Source: Papaver somniferum (lineage: Eukaryota > Streptophyta > Magnoliopsida > Ranunculales > Papaveraceae). Taken from it: DNA of 64,000 nt. Each line of letters starts with the position of its first letter. The first letter of the stretch is position 1. This document shows, in pieces, positions 20,939 to 33,314 of the stretch. The stretch lies in contig NC_039359.1 of assembly GCF_003573695.1 (NCBI RefSeq), forward strand, positions 119,791,849-119,855,848, written 5' to 3'. The notes beneath the pieces are model-generated. The model was not told where the DNA came from. It ran no database searches and saw only the letters and a program-made list of their open reading frames with translations. The position numbers and the translations under genes are program-made.

Positions 20939-22420
20939 GGCTGGATTTCATAGCAAGAACTTATGGGATCAGCTTTGGAGATGAGTACGACCCTGTTAGA
21001 TAGTAAGTAATGTATGAACTTCTGGATTGCATGTACCAATGCCAGGAGTGCCCTTTCAGCCTTTGGATATCGGAGTTGAGCATCTCTCATTGTGCGGCTG
21101 AAGTAATAAATCAGTCGTTTGACGCCTTCGTCGTCTTCCTGAGCGAGGTGTGCGCCGATGACGACGTCACTGGAGGCTGTGTAAAGAATCAGAGGTCGTC
21201 CCTGCACTGGATACCTCATGACGGCCGATGATAATAATATCTGTTGTATTTTATGGAAAGCTTCTTGTTGAATAGCTGTCCAGGTGAAACTTGCTCCTTT
21301 CTTCAGCAGAGGTGTGAACGAAGCAATGAGTTGAGCTAATCCAGGAATGAAGCGTCAAATATAATTTACCTTGCCCATAAATCTCTGTAGTTCCTTCACG
21401 GTACGTGGAGGAGGCATGGTGGTAATAGCTTTTTCCTTGTCTGGGTCGACTTTGATCCCTTCAGCCGTGACCAGGAATCCTAAGAATTTTCCGGAAGAAA
21501 CTCCGAATGCGCACTTTAAAGAATTCATTTTTAATTTGTATTCTCTGCATCTTTCAAACACCTTCCTTAGAACTTCGAGGTGACATGCTCGAGTCTTCGA
21601 TTTTACCACCACATCATCAACATAGTCTTCTACTTGCTTGTGCATCATGTCATGGAATATGGCAGTCATGGCTCGTTGATATGATAGGTGGCACCAGCAT
21701 TATTTAATCCAAAGGGCATCACAGTGTAGTGAAAATTCCCAATGGGAATACAGAACGCAGTCTTGTTGGCGTCATGTTCATACATCTTGATCTGGTTGTA
21801 CCCACTATAGCCGTCCATGAATGAGAACATACCGTGACCACTGGTTGCATCGACGAGCATGTCAATGTTGGGTAGAGAAAAATCATCCTTTGGACAACAT
21901 TTATTCAAGTTCCTGAAGTCGACACAACATCTGATTTGACCATTTTTCTTCTTAAAAAGTACCACATTTTCTAGCCACGTTGGATGAAGAATAGGCTTGA
22001 TGAACCCTGCTGTCAACAGTTTCTGGATTTCGACCTTGATTTTCTCCTCGACTTCGTGTCTAAAATGTTTGGGCGGTTGTTTGACAGCTTTGGAACCAGG
22101 GACGATGTGCAGGTGATGGGTGACAAGTTTGTCATCCAAACCCGGCATTTCTTTGTACGTCCAGGCGAAGACATCTTGATATTCTTTCAGTAATTTTATC
22201 AGCTCGGTCCGCTCCTCTGTTGGTAGTGCTGAACTGATCAGGATTGGTCTTGGATCGTCTTCAGTCCCAATGTTGATTGTTTCAAGATCGTTAGTGGTAG
22301 AGTCAGTGCCGTCCTGTAGTTGTCGTGGGGAATCCTGGACTTCTTCTTCAAGTGATAGCTCACTCTGACACGATTCTTCATGGTGGGGAGACTTTTCATC
22401 GTTCTCCCCGATTAATTGTT
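20935..22420 (-). pseudogene. D1 reverse transcriptase and linked RNase H
   Basis: From about 22420 the minus strand reads an acidic linker, then RTELIKLLKEYQDVFAW and MPGLDDKLVTHHL (RT entry). RT blocks: KIQKLL-like helix, VVLFKKKNGQIRCCVDFRNL, PKDDFSLPNID, FMDGYSGYNQIKM, TAFCIPIGNFHYTVMPFGL, then, after a frameshift near 21670, the catalytic VEDYVDDVVVKS (21630) and KCAFGVSSGKFLGFLV. The linked RNase H reads LILYTASSDVVIGAHLAQ, YFSRTM and YPKAERALLAL (21219-20935). Stops and shifts occur near 21355 and 20940. The YVDD motif is intact. It is otherwise a typical gypsy RT. Confidence 0.9.
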
Positions 22421-23590
22421 AATCTTTCCGTCGACGATAAATGACTCTCCCTTCTACATCTCGATCGGTCGTGAAGTTTGACCCTGGAGTTGAGACTTGA
22501 TCATTATGGAGTTTAGTCGGTGTAGTAGGTGACTTGATCATTTTAGCAGCTGAGGATGACGGATCGTTATTAGCCTTCTCGATAGTCTTCCAGCTAAGAA
22601 GTGGAGTACTGCGAATCCTGCTTGGAGGTTCCGGGACGCCTTTTTGAGATTCAAGGAACTTAGTCTCATAGACGGGAGCATAAGAAGATGATAAAGCCGG
22701 AATACGAACGATCTTGTTGTCGAGCAGAGCCTTCATGCATTGATGGTATGTTTAAGGAACCACCTTGTTATCATAGAGCCATGGGCGTCCCAGTATTATG
22801 TGGTAGTCAGGTTCTTGCTCGATCACATGAAACTTTGCTTTCGATCGAATCGGCCCCACCCTCAAATCTATGTATGCATATCCATATGTATGGCTTTGAC
22901 TTCCTTCAAATCCTGTCATTAGGATGGGATAGCGAACGATTTTACCTTGTGGGAATCTGGCCATCCTGAGAGTCTTCATAGTGAAAATGTTGGTGAAGCA
23001 CAAGTGTCGACAAGAGCTCTTCTAAATTCGGTGCCTTTGATGAAACCAGTGACATACAACGCTCGGTTGTGTCATTCGTCCGTCATGCGATTTTCTTCTC
23101 CAAAAGAGATGTTGTCGATCGAATCCCCAGGCACTAGGGAGACTTCTTCAACTGATGGTGTTGGTGGCGTTATTTGCACGCTGGATGATATCTGGTTGAG
23201 TGCTGAAAATGTGTTTGTGCGCTGATCCCTGGAGAAGTGTAGGAGTTCACATAGATTTTCGATCAAATGTGTGACCTCTTGTTCCACCGGCTTCTCGTAT
23301 GTGGTGAAGTTGTTGATTTGAGGATCATATGACGCTTCAGTCCCCGGTGTTGAGGCTTCTAGAGCGGAGATACCGCCTAGCTCAGATGTTAATCTGATGA
23401 GAAAGTCGAGGATGTGGTTCATCGTCTTTTTCATCAGGTCCATGTTCCTGGTATGGACCTCTAAGATTTGACCCAACTCTGCCAAAGTCGGGATCCCTAT
23501 GCCTTCCATGCCTCCAGGTGTAACATGAGGAATGTTTTCGTTTGAAATATTCTGATCTGAATTAGTTGAATTAGTCCTAAGACCAACCAT
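22419..23590 (-). pseudogene. D1 gag N-terminus fused to protease, gag core missing
   Basis: The first frame starts MVGLRTNSTNSDQN at 23590, just inside the PBS, and runs to 23072. It goes from the gag N-terminus (helical LEVHTRNMDLMKKTMNHILD) straight into the pre-protease linker (QITPPTPSVEEV). After one TGA it continues HNRALYVTG and RRALVDTCAS, the aspartic protease active site with Cys in place of Gly. A one-base shift follows, then IFTMKTLRMARFP and GRPWLYDNKVVP (22752). A linker reads to 22419. The gag core seen in D2 (KGRAYTWY region) is absent, so it was deleted. Confidence 0.82.
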
Positions 23591-23626
23591 CTTGTGAAAT
23601 TGTTAGATTGCAACCGAGAGATTAAT

Positions 23627-23644
23627 CTCCCACTGTGGTCGCCA
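23627..23644 (-). promoter_or_regulatory. Primer-binding site of D1
   Basis: The minus strand reads TGGCGACCACAGTGGGAG three bases inside the LTR end. Tat/Ogre elements often have a TGGCGAC-type PBS; I do not assign the tRNA. Confidence 0.7.
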
Positions 23645-24072
23645 ATCTGTAGATGGGGAAAAACGATTTGATGGTTTTTAAGGAATCGAGGAGACGACAG
23701 TACGGAGGAGATTCCTCGAACCGAGCAAAATGTTAAACCTCACACAGATGCACCGCTCCAAAGGGGGTGTTTTAGATTCGAGAGATCAATCTGTAGTACT
23801 CCGGACTAAATCAAGACAATGACCGTTCCAGAGTAAATTCGGTCACAAGAGAGGATGGGTTGATCTGTAAGAGGGAAGCTGGGAAATGTGTGGAATCAAT
23901 GGTAATCAAAGATTGTGGGTGTGTGAATTCTGAATATGATAAGTTCTGAATGACCGAAATTGCTCAATTGAGAGTAGTTGCTCAATTGATGAGTTGATGA
24001 TCTCGTGTTGTCGATGAGACGTGAGATTGATGATATTGTTGATGACGATGATTCAATCATGATTCAGAGACT

Positions 24073-24080
24073 TATTTATA
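24073..24080 (-). promoter_or_regulatory. TATA box of the D1 5' LTR promoter
   Basis: TATAAATA on the minus strand followed by agtctctgaatc. The D2 LTR has TATAAAAT at the aligned place (33771-33764), also followed by gtctctgaatc. Conservation of position and downstream word supports promoter function. Confidence 0.6.
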
Positions 24081-25377
24081 TTGCTGGAATTTTAGACACC
24101 ATGATTCCGTGAAGTGTGACAGTTGATGGGATGAAAGAGTGGGGAAATGGAAATCATGTTTGAGACCAGTTGCTCATCGTGTGATGACTTGGTCGATTTT
24201 CCATCCACTATTTTGTGAACTACTTCAACTGATTGCACGACTTGCTCACATTCCAACGTGTGTATGAACACACGTGTCGTAGACCGCCAGACCAAAACCC
24301 TAAGTGATATCCTCCCAAATTGACACGATTGACATCTCGTGGTATGTTAGTCAATTGATGACTTCGTGGTTTGATGGGACGATGAGTCCATGTAGTTGCT
24401 GAGTTGAACATGATGTTCTGAAACTCATAAATTGAACATGTCATGAGACAGAGGTATAATTCTTACGATGAAGTGAGCGAATATTTCTCATTCGATGGAT
24501 CGTTGAATATTGATTGTTGAACCAATATTCCTTGGTTTGAGCAAATATTTATCATCTGAGCAAGTGTTGCTCATGTGATGAATTGTTGAATATTTGATCG
24601 TCTGAGCATATGTTTCTCATCTGATGGATTATTGGCAGCGTACCAAAAATATTAATTAGAATACTGGTCGTTGAACCGAGCATAATTAATAAAATTAATG
24701 ACCATGAGGTCGTCGTAAAATTATTAAGTTTGGAATCTGGAATGATGATCCTTGGATTCAGAAACCCTAATTTGATCAATTGATGATCAATTCATGGTTC
24801 TTCAGAAGTTTAACCATGGGATGAAGGTGGGAGCGACTACATGGGACCGTGGATCAACCATGTAGTGTCCATATGCTCACGTGAGCAAATACAAAGAACT
24901 CCTGAAGAGTTAACGATTTGTTGGTGAAAGAATGATTAAATGCTGGTTTAATCATTTATTCGAAAATGCTCGTCTGATCCTTAGGTGAGAAAGCCTAATT
25001 AATTATGACGGAGTGAGGGACCGACCATAGGGTCATGAAACCGTCCCTGGGTAGTCACGTGACCGCCTGATGATCACTTCATGAAAATCCAAAGTGTTTG
25101 GAAGAGTTTTGGACCTAATACGTGCAATTGTGGAAATTAGGTCAAAACTGTGAAACTTGATGGGACCGGCTTCTGTAAGCAAAAGAGCCAATCTTGGTCG
25201 GTCAAGATAGCGTGCTCGTGTCCCCAAGGCGTCCGCTTATCAGTCCTGAGAATTTTGATATTTTTTGGCGTGCAATTGAGCATCCATTCGAGAAAATATG
25301 TCAAAATTAGGGTTTTGACGAAACTGAGGAAAAACACCATGAGATGATGGAAAATAATTATAAAATAAGGAATAAGG

Positions 25378-26210
25378 AGGTGTGGGACCGCCGAGGCCAA
25401 GGCATGGTCGGACGGTCGTGACCACGGTCACGTGGTTCCATTTTCCTTAATTTATAATATTTTTTTATGATTTTATGAAGAATTCATGAATTTTAAGAAA
25501 TTTGATGAATTTAGGGAGTTTCCATGAATTGAAGGAGTTTTCATGAGTTCAAGGAAGCAAAAAATATTAAAATAATACAAACACGGGCGTGTGGGACCGT
25601 GGGGGCGTGGCCGGCCGGCTAGGAGCCCGGTCCCACGAGTTTTCATAATTTTTTTATGTTTTTTAAGTATTTTTCATGATTTGAGGGAATTTTTCCTAAT
25701 TTGAGAGAAATACCATGAAATCAAGGAATTTGATGAATTCAAGGAAAAATAAAATAAAATAATAAAACAAGGGGCGTGTGGGACCGGCTAGGGCATGGAC
25801 GGCCGGCTAGTGGCCCGGTCCCACAAGTTTTGATAAGTTTATTTATTATTTGATGATTTGTGCAAAATACCATGAAATCAAGGAGTTTTTTCATGAAATT
25901 AGAGAAATAATAATATTAAAAATAAAATAATGAGGAACCGTGAGGTGTGGGGCCGGCTGGGACCAAGGCATGGACGGTTGGCCAACGGTCACGCCCCACA
26001 CTTTTTTCCTTAATTTTATATTATTTTTTACGAATTTATGAAAATACCATGAAACCGAGGAGTTTCCTAGAGACGAAGGAGATTTGATAAAATGAGAGAA
26101 TTTTCATCAAATCATGGAAAATAATAAAAATGCATTAAAAATATAAAACTGGCGTGGGATTGACCACGACACGGTCGGTCGGTCGTGTGTCCGTGCTCCC
26201 AGCACCGTGG
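25378..26210. repeat. GC-rich inverted-repeat modules in the shared LTR
   Basis: Five modules with arms of the gtgggaccg / cggtcccac type around ggccggc-rich centres, separated by AT-rich spacers. They correspond one to one to those at 14203-14985, with an extra centre (ggccggctagtggcccgg) near 25800 that is shortened in the 3' LTR. Confidence 0.75.
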
Positions 26211-26454
26211 TCAATATTTTTAATTATTTATTATGTTCTTCCCTATTTTGCATAGGTTCCTCGTTCGTTCGTATTTTTGAAATGCTCGTTCGTGCATTCA
26301 AAATGCTGGTCTGTGCATTATCTGCTAATTACACTTGCACCATTTTTGTCAGGGCTTATTCGATGCTCAGATGCCTGTTTCGTTGAATATTTATTACTAA
26401 CCTGTGGAATTCTGCTGGGAAGAACCACAGATTGAAGTAACGAAATATAACGAG

Positions 26455-26570
26455 GAATCGTAGAGTATTGCTGGATATTCAGGCGATTAATTGACGACTC
26501 GTAGAATATTGCTGGATATTCAGACGATGGCTCGTAGAATATTGCTGGATATTCAGACGATTTAATATAA
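26455..26570. repeat. Short tandem repeat cgtagaatattgctggatat
   Basis: Three copies of a 45-60-bp unit ending in tattcag(g/a)cgat. The same array is found at 36357-36465 in the D2 LTR. Absent from the D1 3' LTR, where another repeat is present. Confidence 0.75.
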
Positions 26571-26770
26571 TTAATTGTTGGCTCTATACTAGAAGGGATT
26601 CCTGTCTAGGAGCATTAATTATCTGAGGGTTGAGCAATATGAACTTGCTGGAGTGTCATATTCTTCTTGCATAGTCGGGGAAAACCTGGTTACATCCCGA
26701 AGACGTTGTCGCTCTATACTAGCAGACATGCTATCTAGGAGCCGCCCAATCTTTCGATTCTATACAGTAT

Positions 26771-27300
26771 GAGATGTGTCGTGGCCTCAACTGAGAGACT
26801 ACACATCTTCATCTTCCCTGAGAAACTTTCTCCATCAGAGGTGGCATGAGCTTTCATGCATAGAGACATGCGTCTCGATACTCATACGATTGCCGGATCC
26901 GGAGTAATTACTGAAATTGCTCAGTATTCATGAGATGTGCCGTGGCCTCAGATGAGAGATTACACATCTTCATCTTCCCTGAGAGACTTTCTCCATCAGA
27001 GGTGGCATGAGCTTTCATGCATAGAGACATGAGTCTCGATACTCATCCGATTGCCGGATCCAGAGTAATTACTGAAATTGCTCAGTATTCATGAGATGTG
27101 TCATGGCCTCAGCTGAGAGACTACACATCTTCATCTTCCCTGAGAGACTTTCTCCATCAGAGGTGGCATGATCTTTCATGTATAGAGACATGAGTCTCGA
27201 TACTCATCCGATTTCCGGATCCGGAGTAATTACTGAAATTGCTCAGTATTCATGAGATGTGTCGTGGCCTCAGCTGAGAGACTACACATCTACATGTACT
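26771..27300. repeat. Tandem repeat, 161-bp unit, four copies
   Basis: Copies start at about 26771, 26932, 27093 and 27253 with gagatgtg(t/c)cgtggcctcag. Each contains ctacacatcttcatcttccc, ggtggcatgagctttcatgc, gtctcgatactcatccgat and gctcagtattcat. The last copy is diverged (catctacatgtactctgaga) and leads to the LTR end. Six copies are present in the D2 LTR and one in the D1 3' LTR. Confidence 0.88.
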
Positions 27301-27445
27301 CTGAGAGACAGCCTTCTCAGTCAGAGATTTTATGGCATGAGATTTCATGCTTTGATGAGAGACATGAGCCTCAATACTCATTCGGTTGCCGAATCTGGAG
27401 TATAGTTTTACAATTCTACCCTTTGTCGAAAATCCACCATCTACA

Positions 27446-27465
27446 TTAAGTCCCCTTCTTAGTGA
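27446..27465 (-). promoter_or_regulatory. Polypurine tract of D2
   Basis: On the minus strand cactaagaaggggacttaa abuts TGTAGATGG of the shared LTR, the same arrangement as at 16040-16021. Confidence 0.78.
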
Positions 27466-30400
27466 GGAACAATTATGTTCCTCAGTCAGCATTGAATGGT
27501 GATTTTCCAGGTACAAACAAAAATAAGTAATTGAACTTAGTCATAAGATAAGACATTACCGGATTTCGACTGAATGAGCAAACCATGGTTTAAGCGGAAC
27601 CCCAGTGGCGTAATAGAGCATCATCCAGTGAGCATAAGTTGGTGTAGAACCGCTGATTCGATGGTGGAACCTTGGTCGATTTAGGATTCACGGGTCCGGG
27701 ACCAAGAATGGGAATCCGCGGACGTTCATTCGTTAGTTTAAGAAACAAACAAGATAAACCTGAGTCTAATGATAAAATTTTGTCTTTGAGCTTTCACGAA
27801 AAATATTTTTTTCTTTATTTTTTTTAAATATGTGAGATTTCACAAAGTGGAATAAACTCTCGTTTCAAAGGTGAATGCTCGTACGAGAGAAAAGTTTTTT
27901 TTTAATAGACATTGCGTCTGTTAGTAATAAAATTTTGTTTATGAGATTTCATGAAAATTTGAGCTTCGAGCTTTCAGAAATCTTTGAAAATATACTCTCG
28001 CTTCAAAGACAGATGCTCGTGCGAGGGAGCAAAATATATAGACATCTTTTTTCAAATTTTCGTGAGTTTCACGTTAAATATTTATATATTTTGTAAAATC
28101 ATGTTTTGATTTTGAACAACTGTTGAAAGTAGACAATTATATATGATGAAATAATGTCTGTATATGAGTTTTCACAATTGTAAAATGGACGTCTGTCCAA
28201 TTTTTGAAAAACCAGTGAATGTTAAAATTCACGTGGGTGGTTCACGGTTTGATGGAAATCAAGTCATGATTTTGAATAATGAATTTTGCTCGACTTTGCA
28301 GGTTTGAAGGAACGAGCAAATTTTCAAAATTTTGACGTTATAATCACTACAGCTAGTGAAATTCTAAATAGGAAACAGTTGGATTGTTACCGTTTCAGCG
28401 CGTGCTTGTTGTTGGTATATCCATGACTCCATGTATTTCGCCTCAGATAGTGGTGACTTTTGGTTACAACCACCCTTCTGGATCTTCCGGCGAACACTCC
28501 AGAAATATCAAGTCAAACATGAAGACGTTTGCAGATGTTCATCCTGAGATGAATCAACCTTTTGGATACGTTGGAAAGCTGGTACTTTGTCTATCTCTAG
28601 ATCATCTGTGAGTCGTCCCTTATCAGCATAAGCACCGCCGACTTCAGCAAATGAGACTATCGGATGAAGATGAAGTTTGTCTTTGTGTTGATGGTGTAGC
28701 TTCTGATTCAGATGTGGATGAACGAAGAATTTCGCCATAATTCGTCATCAGAAAATTCAGAAATTCGGTCTTCATTGAAATTGTTGTATAATCTTCGTTC
28801 AATGTTGGATTTTCGAGGTCTACCCATGTATTCTCATGCCCAGGAAATTTCCAAACTTTAGAAAAGAATCTTTTTGGGTTCCGAGCGTGTTTAGGATCCG
28901 AAATTGACGAAACAGTAAACTTCCAGGAGACCTTTAGAAAATTTTCAGCTGGCATGTGGTCCAATGTTTTGGCCACAACTCTTCGCTCGTTTCTTTAATT
29001 CCTGTGAATTTTGGATATCTTGAAGAGGACATCCATACGAAGAGAATGGTGCATGACCATCCAAAAATTCTTCACCAATTTCTCCCAGATCGTCGGTTTG
29101 TACAGGGAAGTGTAAAATCATCTCAGACGAGCTTGTCGTAAAACATTCATGTTGTGTCTTTAGACCATTCGCTTGTGTCTTGAACGGTTGGTGGAGGCTT
29201 TTAATGTCATTGATTCCTTTGAGATCAGGACCCTTTGATTGATACATTAGCAGCCATCTTGCTTCTGTCAGTCGTAGAACATCACTTCTGAAACCCTGGT
29301 CACAAGACCGTAGCTGAGGTTGCTCTCGAGACGGGATGATGTAATGACCATGGTTTCATGTCCCGGTGGTAGCATTGCTTTTATGATGAATGAATAGCAC
29401 ATGAGAGTCTGGTGTCACGAGTCTTGGACTGTAAAAATTGATGAAGGACTTAGTGAAAAGACCTGGTGGACACCGATCGACTGTGGAAGTTATGAATCCC
29501 GTCTAAGAATTGCTGCTTGCATGTTGTACGCTCTGGAAGCTGTAGGAACCTCATACGACGTCGGAATTTGATGCTTGACCCAACTTTTGAAGCTAAGAGA
29601 CTGAGTTGTCTAATGAGACAAGAATCACTCAATTTGGAGTTGTAGAGGTCATCCAACGAAGCGTGCACATTTGTAATTTGTAATCCCGTACAAATTTTTC
29701 AGATTTCGTAGACCTGACGGTAAAGGCCATATCTTTCAGCTCGTACGTCCGATTGATGCGCCCTTTTGGTATGTTGTAGAAGAGACATAGACGAACATCT
29801 TTTTGAGGAAGCATTGTCCCATTCCTCACCCATTGGTACGTTTTTGCAAACCCATGGCCTGAAGTGTGTTGTATCTCATTTGTAGAGGTGATGAGAACAT
29901 CTTGTAGAAGACTCTGGATTATGCCCACCAGTCGTGCCAGCTTTGGGAAGACTTTCATGTGAGCATGTTATTAGGTCTACACATCTTGATATGAATCATT
30001 GGTTCTTAGAGAAGTCCGCTTCATATGTAACACTTCAGAGAATGATTAGTTGATGAAGCCCTGAGGATGTTGCTCCTGAGACCGTTGTTGGTGCTGAAAC
30101 CATGAATGATTACACTCCAGAGATCTTTGTCGATGCTGAGATCATGGATTGTGTTCCTCTAGAGATTATTGTTGATGCTGATACCATGGTTGAAGTTGCT
30201 CCAAAGACCGAAAATGCTAGAATCATGATTATAGATATAATCTTTGCTCCTTCATCCAGTGAGCCTTTTACATTCACGAACTAGTTGACGAGTTGAGAGT
30301 CCGTAAGATGAAGGTGTACTGAGAGTTCAACCTGAATGCTCCTGAAAGCATAACTTTACCATGAACTGGCTTTGTCAGTGAGTCGACATTGTTACGGTAG

Positions 30401-31143
30401 AAAGCATCAGCAGTTTTCATACTGGATGTGATTGGTGAAGAGATAAAGTTCCTCAATCATGCAGGGGATTGTGATGTAGAGAAATCCCGTTGATGAAGTT
30501 TCACGGAATCACCTCAGGTTTCCCAGTGTATATTGAAGGAGTTAGTGCCATACATGCATGAATGATGTTGCATATGCTTCAGAAGTCTTATCATGGGATA
30601 ATGAAGACTTATCGCTTGTAGTTTAGTTACACTTTGATCGTGCTGGTGTTGAATCAATGTGTCACCGTCGAGATATTTGTGTTGAAGTTGTACTCTTTGA
30701 TTGGGAGTACAATTTGATGGCCTTTTAGATGCTTGAGCGTTGAAGCGTATATTCCTTAAGCATCGAATGTCTTAGGGGTTTGACCATCTTGGCCCTGGAG
30801 TATCTTCTGTTGATTCAGCATCCCTTTCGTTGCAGTAGTGGGATTTGACACTTGTGCAAACATCAGAGCTTTATGATTTTGTGGAACACATGGACTTGCA
30901 GGAGAAATGCTCAAAGTGTTCTTTGCCATGCTTGGCCGTCAGTAATGAATGTTTCAATGATTGATTCGGAGAAACGTCAGATTCAACCACTTGATAAAAT
31001 ACTAATGCGGTGAAGCTACCATTCATAACGTCTTGCAGAGTTGCTATCATAATTAAGTCCCCATGCTAGGATAACATGTGGGGAAATAAATGACATCGAC
31101 ATAGAATGAGACTTTCCTGAGTGTGGAACCTCTTGATGAATGT
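27446..31143 (-). other. D2 3' internal region, no recognisable protein domain
   Basis: 27446-28350 aligns with D1 16021-17430 (polypurine tract, then ataaaattttgt...gagctttca repeats) but lacks the D1 TATA box and GC-rich leader exon: gggaatccgcgg joins directly to acgttcattcgttag, so about 350 bases are missing. From 28384 to 31143 I find only short ORFs on both strands (for example 29958-29629 and 28976-28644, minus) without a family I recognise. The D1-type antisense ORF is not identifiable here. Part could be captured host DNA, but nothing in the sequence proves it. Confidence 0.55.
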
Positions 31144-31700
31144 CTATGCATCTTTTGCAGGTTCTTGCTTCAATCCCGCCAAAGTTCGAAATTCCTCCAA
31201 GTGATCCGATGATGGAATGTCCGTCAAATCTTCTGGATCTTTGGAGAGATGTGAAACCAAAGGCGCTTTGTCAGTACATGTCATATCCTGGATCTTCGTG
31301 AAACTTGGTTTCTGTGCAACCAAAGGCGCTTTGTAAGTATCCATCTTTTCAGCGTGGATCCACGCTCGTCTGAAGGACATGTCATTTCCTGATTATGTGA
31401 AACTTGGTTCTGTCCAGGTTGAACTTATATTTACTTTGAGAATGATGTAGCCATAAGTATTTCCGAGCGCTCCTTCAAGGTCTCCAATTGAAATGGAGCA
31501 TGAGTATCTTCTTGTCGAGCATGTGGATCCGATGGTTTTCAGTGGAATGTTGTTGATGGAGGTGTCAGTATCGATCAACGTTCTTCCAAATTTGTTTCTT
31601 CTGAGATTGACTGTGGTAAGCAGTCCCCAGTCATATATCTCTTGGTCTGTGTCTGGAGGCTCAAGAAGTATTTTCATAATGGACTTCTTGACACGATGTG
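31144..31700 (-). pseudogene. D2 aspartic protease remnant and following linker
   Basis: On the minus strand (31677-31393) the reading WGLLTTVNLRRNKFGRTL continues into LIDTDTSINNIPLKTIG, the retroviral-type protease active site with Asp in place of the Gly of DTG. NTYGYIILKVNI matches the TYGYAYIDLRVG flap-proximal part of the D1 protease. The next open piece (31380-31144) repeats a word of the form KAPLV twice (MDTYKAPLVAQKPSF and TCTDKAPLVSHLSKD). The catalytic glycine is lost, so the enzyme would be inactive. Confidence 0.7.
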
Positions 31701-33270
31701 GATCAGTACTGTGAACATGTCTCTCCTTTGTGCCTTCGACAGATAAAACAATTCAAGTTCGACCAAGGATTGAACTGCCTCTTTGATAGGTTGTTCAGAG
31801 AGTGTAAAGATTCTAACTTGGAGAAGATTCTTGTGTACTCATTCAGTCCCCAGTTGAAGCTATTGTGGATCAACCTTTTCTTTAAAAAATGGGCTTCGAA
31901 ACTCCGCAGTCGATTGTGGGATGATTGACGAACCTGTGGAAGTCACCTCTTTAATGGAAAAACGAAAGTCATGTGCTTCTTGGTCAGGAACTCTTGTGAG
32001 TTGGCCAGAGGCTTGCGCATCTTTCTTATCCTTCCTTTGTGCTTTTGAAGGAGCTGAGGTATGTTTGCGCGGCGGTTTGGCTTTCCGTTTGCTCCCTTCT
32101 GCAACAGTGTTTGTGGAAGGATGGAGGTTTTACTGCTTCTTGATCAGGCGTCTGCTTCCTCGAGTGTCTCATGATTCTTCAGTCTTTGTAGATTTTGCTC
32201 TTTCCAATAGATCAGGTGTAGTGGTTTCCGATCTCTTCGCGGCTTCGTGAAGCTCTGAGAAAGTCTGGAATCGAAGATTCTCCAGTAGAGCTCTGTAAAC
32301 TGGGAGCATGCCATTGATACACAAATCTACCAGCTGCTTCTCTGCGACATTTGGGTCATGACAGTCCAGGGCCTGGACTATGAATCATTTCACGTAATCA
32401 TTGGGATTCTCACTGACCCTATGGAACATTCTTCCAAGATCGGATAGAGTAACTTGCTCTGACACGAAAAAGTACTTCATGTAGAAGGCGTTGATCATTT
32501 CTCCCCAATTGTTGATAGTCCCCGGTGCGATGTTGTTGTACCAGGTGTATGCTCTGCCTTTCAAGGATTTTGAAAACTCCTTGAGACGAACAACATGGTT
32601 ATGTTCATGCTCTACCAAGGCTTCGAGGAAACGAGAGACGTGTTCTCGAGCATTGCCAGTTCCGTCATACAGAGTAAAAGTTGGGGAAATGTAACCTTTA
32701 GGAAGAGGAATCCTCTGTGTGGCAGCAGGATAAGGTGGTTGGTGACGATGGAGTGTGATGTACTACCCTTTACATGGTTCTCTAGGAGACGCTCCAAGTC
32801 TTCTCGAGTAATGAAATTTGACGGCTCTTTCGCTGATGAATCGCCTGCAGCTTTGCCGACTTCGTCATCATTTACTATATGAATTGGAATCACCTCGGGA
32901 TCAGCGTCTGAGGATTTCTCTTTCTATTTTCCCTTTTCTTGAGTCTTCTCTGACATATTATCAGTAAGAGTTTTGAGATAATTACATAGCTCCTTCTGTG
33001 TAGCAGCCATGTCAGTCTGATTCTTTGCAAGAGTCTCCTGCGCTTTGATAAGATCAGCAATGGTAGGTGATGGATTTCCTCTGACTTCTTTAGGTTGTCG
33101 ACTGAACAGGGGATGACCTTCAGCGTGAGGAGGAGTAATGTCACCACCATCAGTGTTGGAGGCTGGAATCGTTTCCGGGATATTCTGATTGTCATTGTTG
33201 TTGCTAGTGCTAGCGTCGTTTGTATTAGGATCTGATCATACGTGACCTAAGATTAACCATCTTGTGAAAG
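31680..33270 (-). pseudogene. D2 gag
   Basis: The gag frame opens near 33260 with MVNLRSRMIRS, followed by stops, then NIPETIPASNTDGG, SPTIADLIKAQETLAK and a helical region. NFITREDLERLLENHVKG follows at about 32815. After frame changes the core reads RLKEFSKSLKGRAYTWYNNI, INNWGEMINAFYMKYF and MFHRVSENPNDYVK (32618-32385), the retrotransposon gag core. After a TGA it continues DCHDPNVAEKQLVDLCINGM, PVYRALLENLRFQTF and a basic tail (SKRKAKPPRKH). Typical of Tat-type gag. No zinc knuckle is visible. Several stops; not functional. Confidence 0.82.
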
Positions 33271-33296
33271 CTTGAGATTGCAACCGAGAGATTAAT

Positions 33297-33314
33297 CTCC
33301 CACTGTGGTCTCCA
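33297..33314 (-). promoter_or_regulatory. Primer-binding site of D2
   Basis: The minus strand reads TGGAGACCACAGTGGGAG, one base different from the D1 site (A for C at position 4). Confidence 0.7.

Larger units (their letters stand above)
13721..27445 (-). mobile_element. D1: Ty3/gypsy Tat/Ogre-type element, gag core deleted
   Basis: On the minus strand: 5' LTR 27445-23648, PBS 23644-23627, gag start and protease, RT, gypsy RNase H, a second archaeal-type RNase H, integrase, an antisense ORF, polypurine tract 16040-16021 and a 3' LTR 16020-13721 that has lost its last 1.25 kb. LTR termini are TGTAGATGG / CCATCTACA. The two RNase H domains and the antisense ORF between integrase and 3' LTR fit the Tat lineage. 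All reading frames are broken. Confidence 0.88.
23648..27445 (-). repeat. Shared LTR: 5' LTR of D1 and 3' LTR of D2
   Basis: It has perfect 9-bp terminal inverted repeats TGTAGATGG / CCATCTACA and is 3798 bp. A PBS lies at its low side and a polypurine tract at its high side, so it serves two elements. On the minus strand a TATA box TATAAATA lies at 24080-24073, followed by agtctctgaatc. It carries five GC-rich modules (25378-26210) and four copies of the 161-bp unit (26771-27300). Confidence 0.9.

Noticed and set aside
26771..27300. Regular repeats resembling a CRISPR array
   Set aside because: The 161-bp units are contiguous, without unique spacers, and lie in a plant LTR.
28956..29141. 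Plus-strand ORFs of 60-75 codons in D2 (28384-30284) as the D1-type antisense gene
   Set aside because: None shares sequence or composition with the D1 antisense protein, and the promoter and leader exon are missing.
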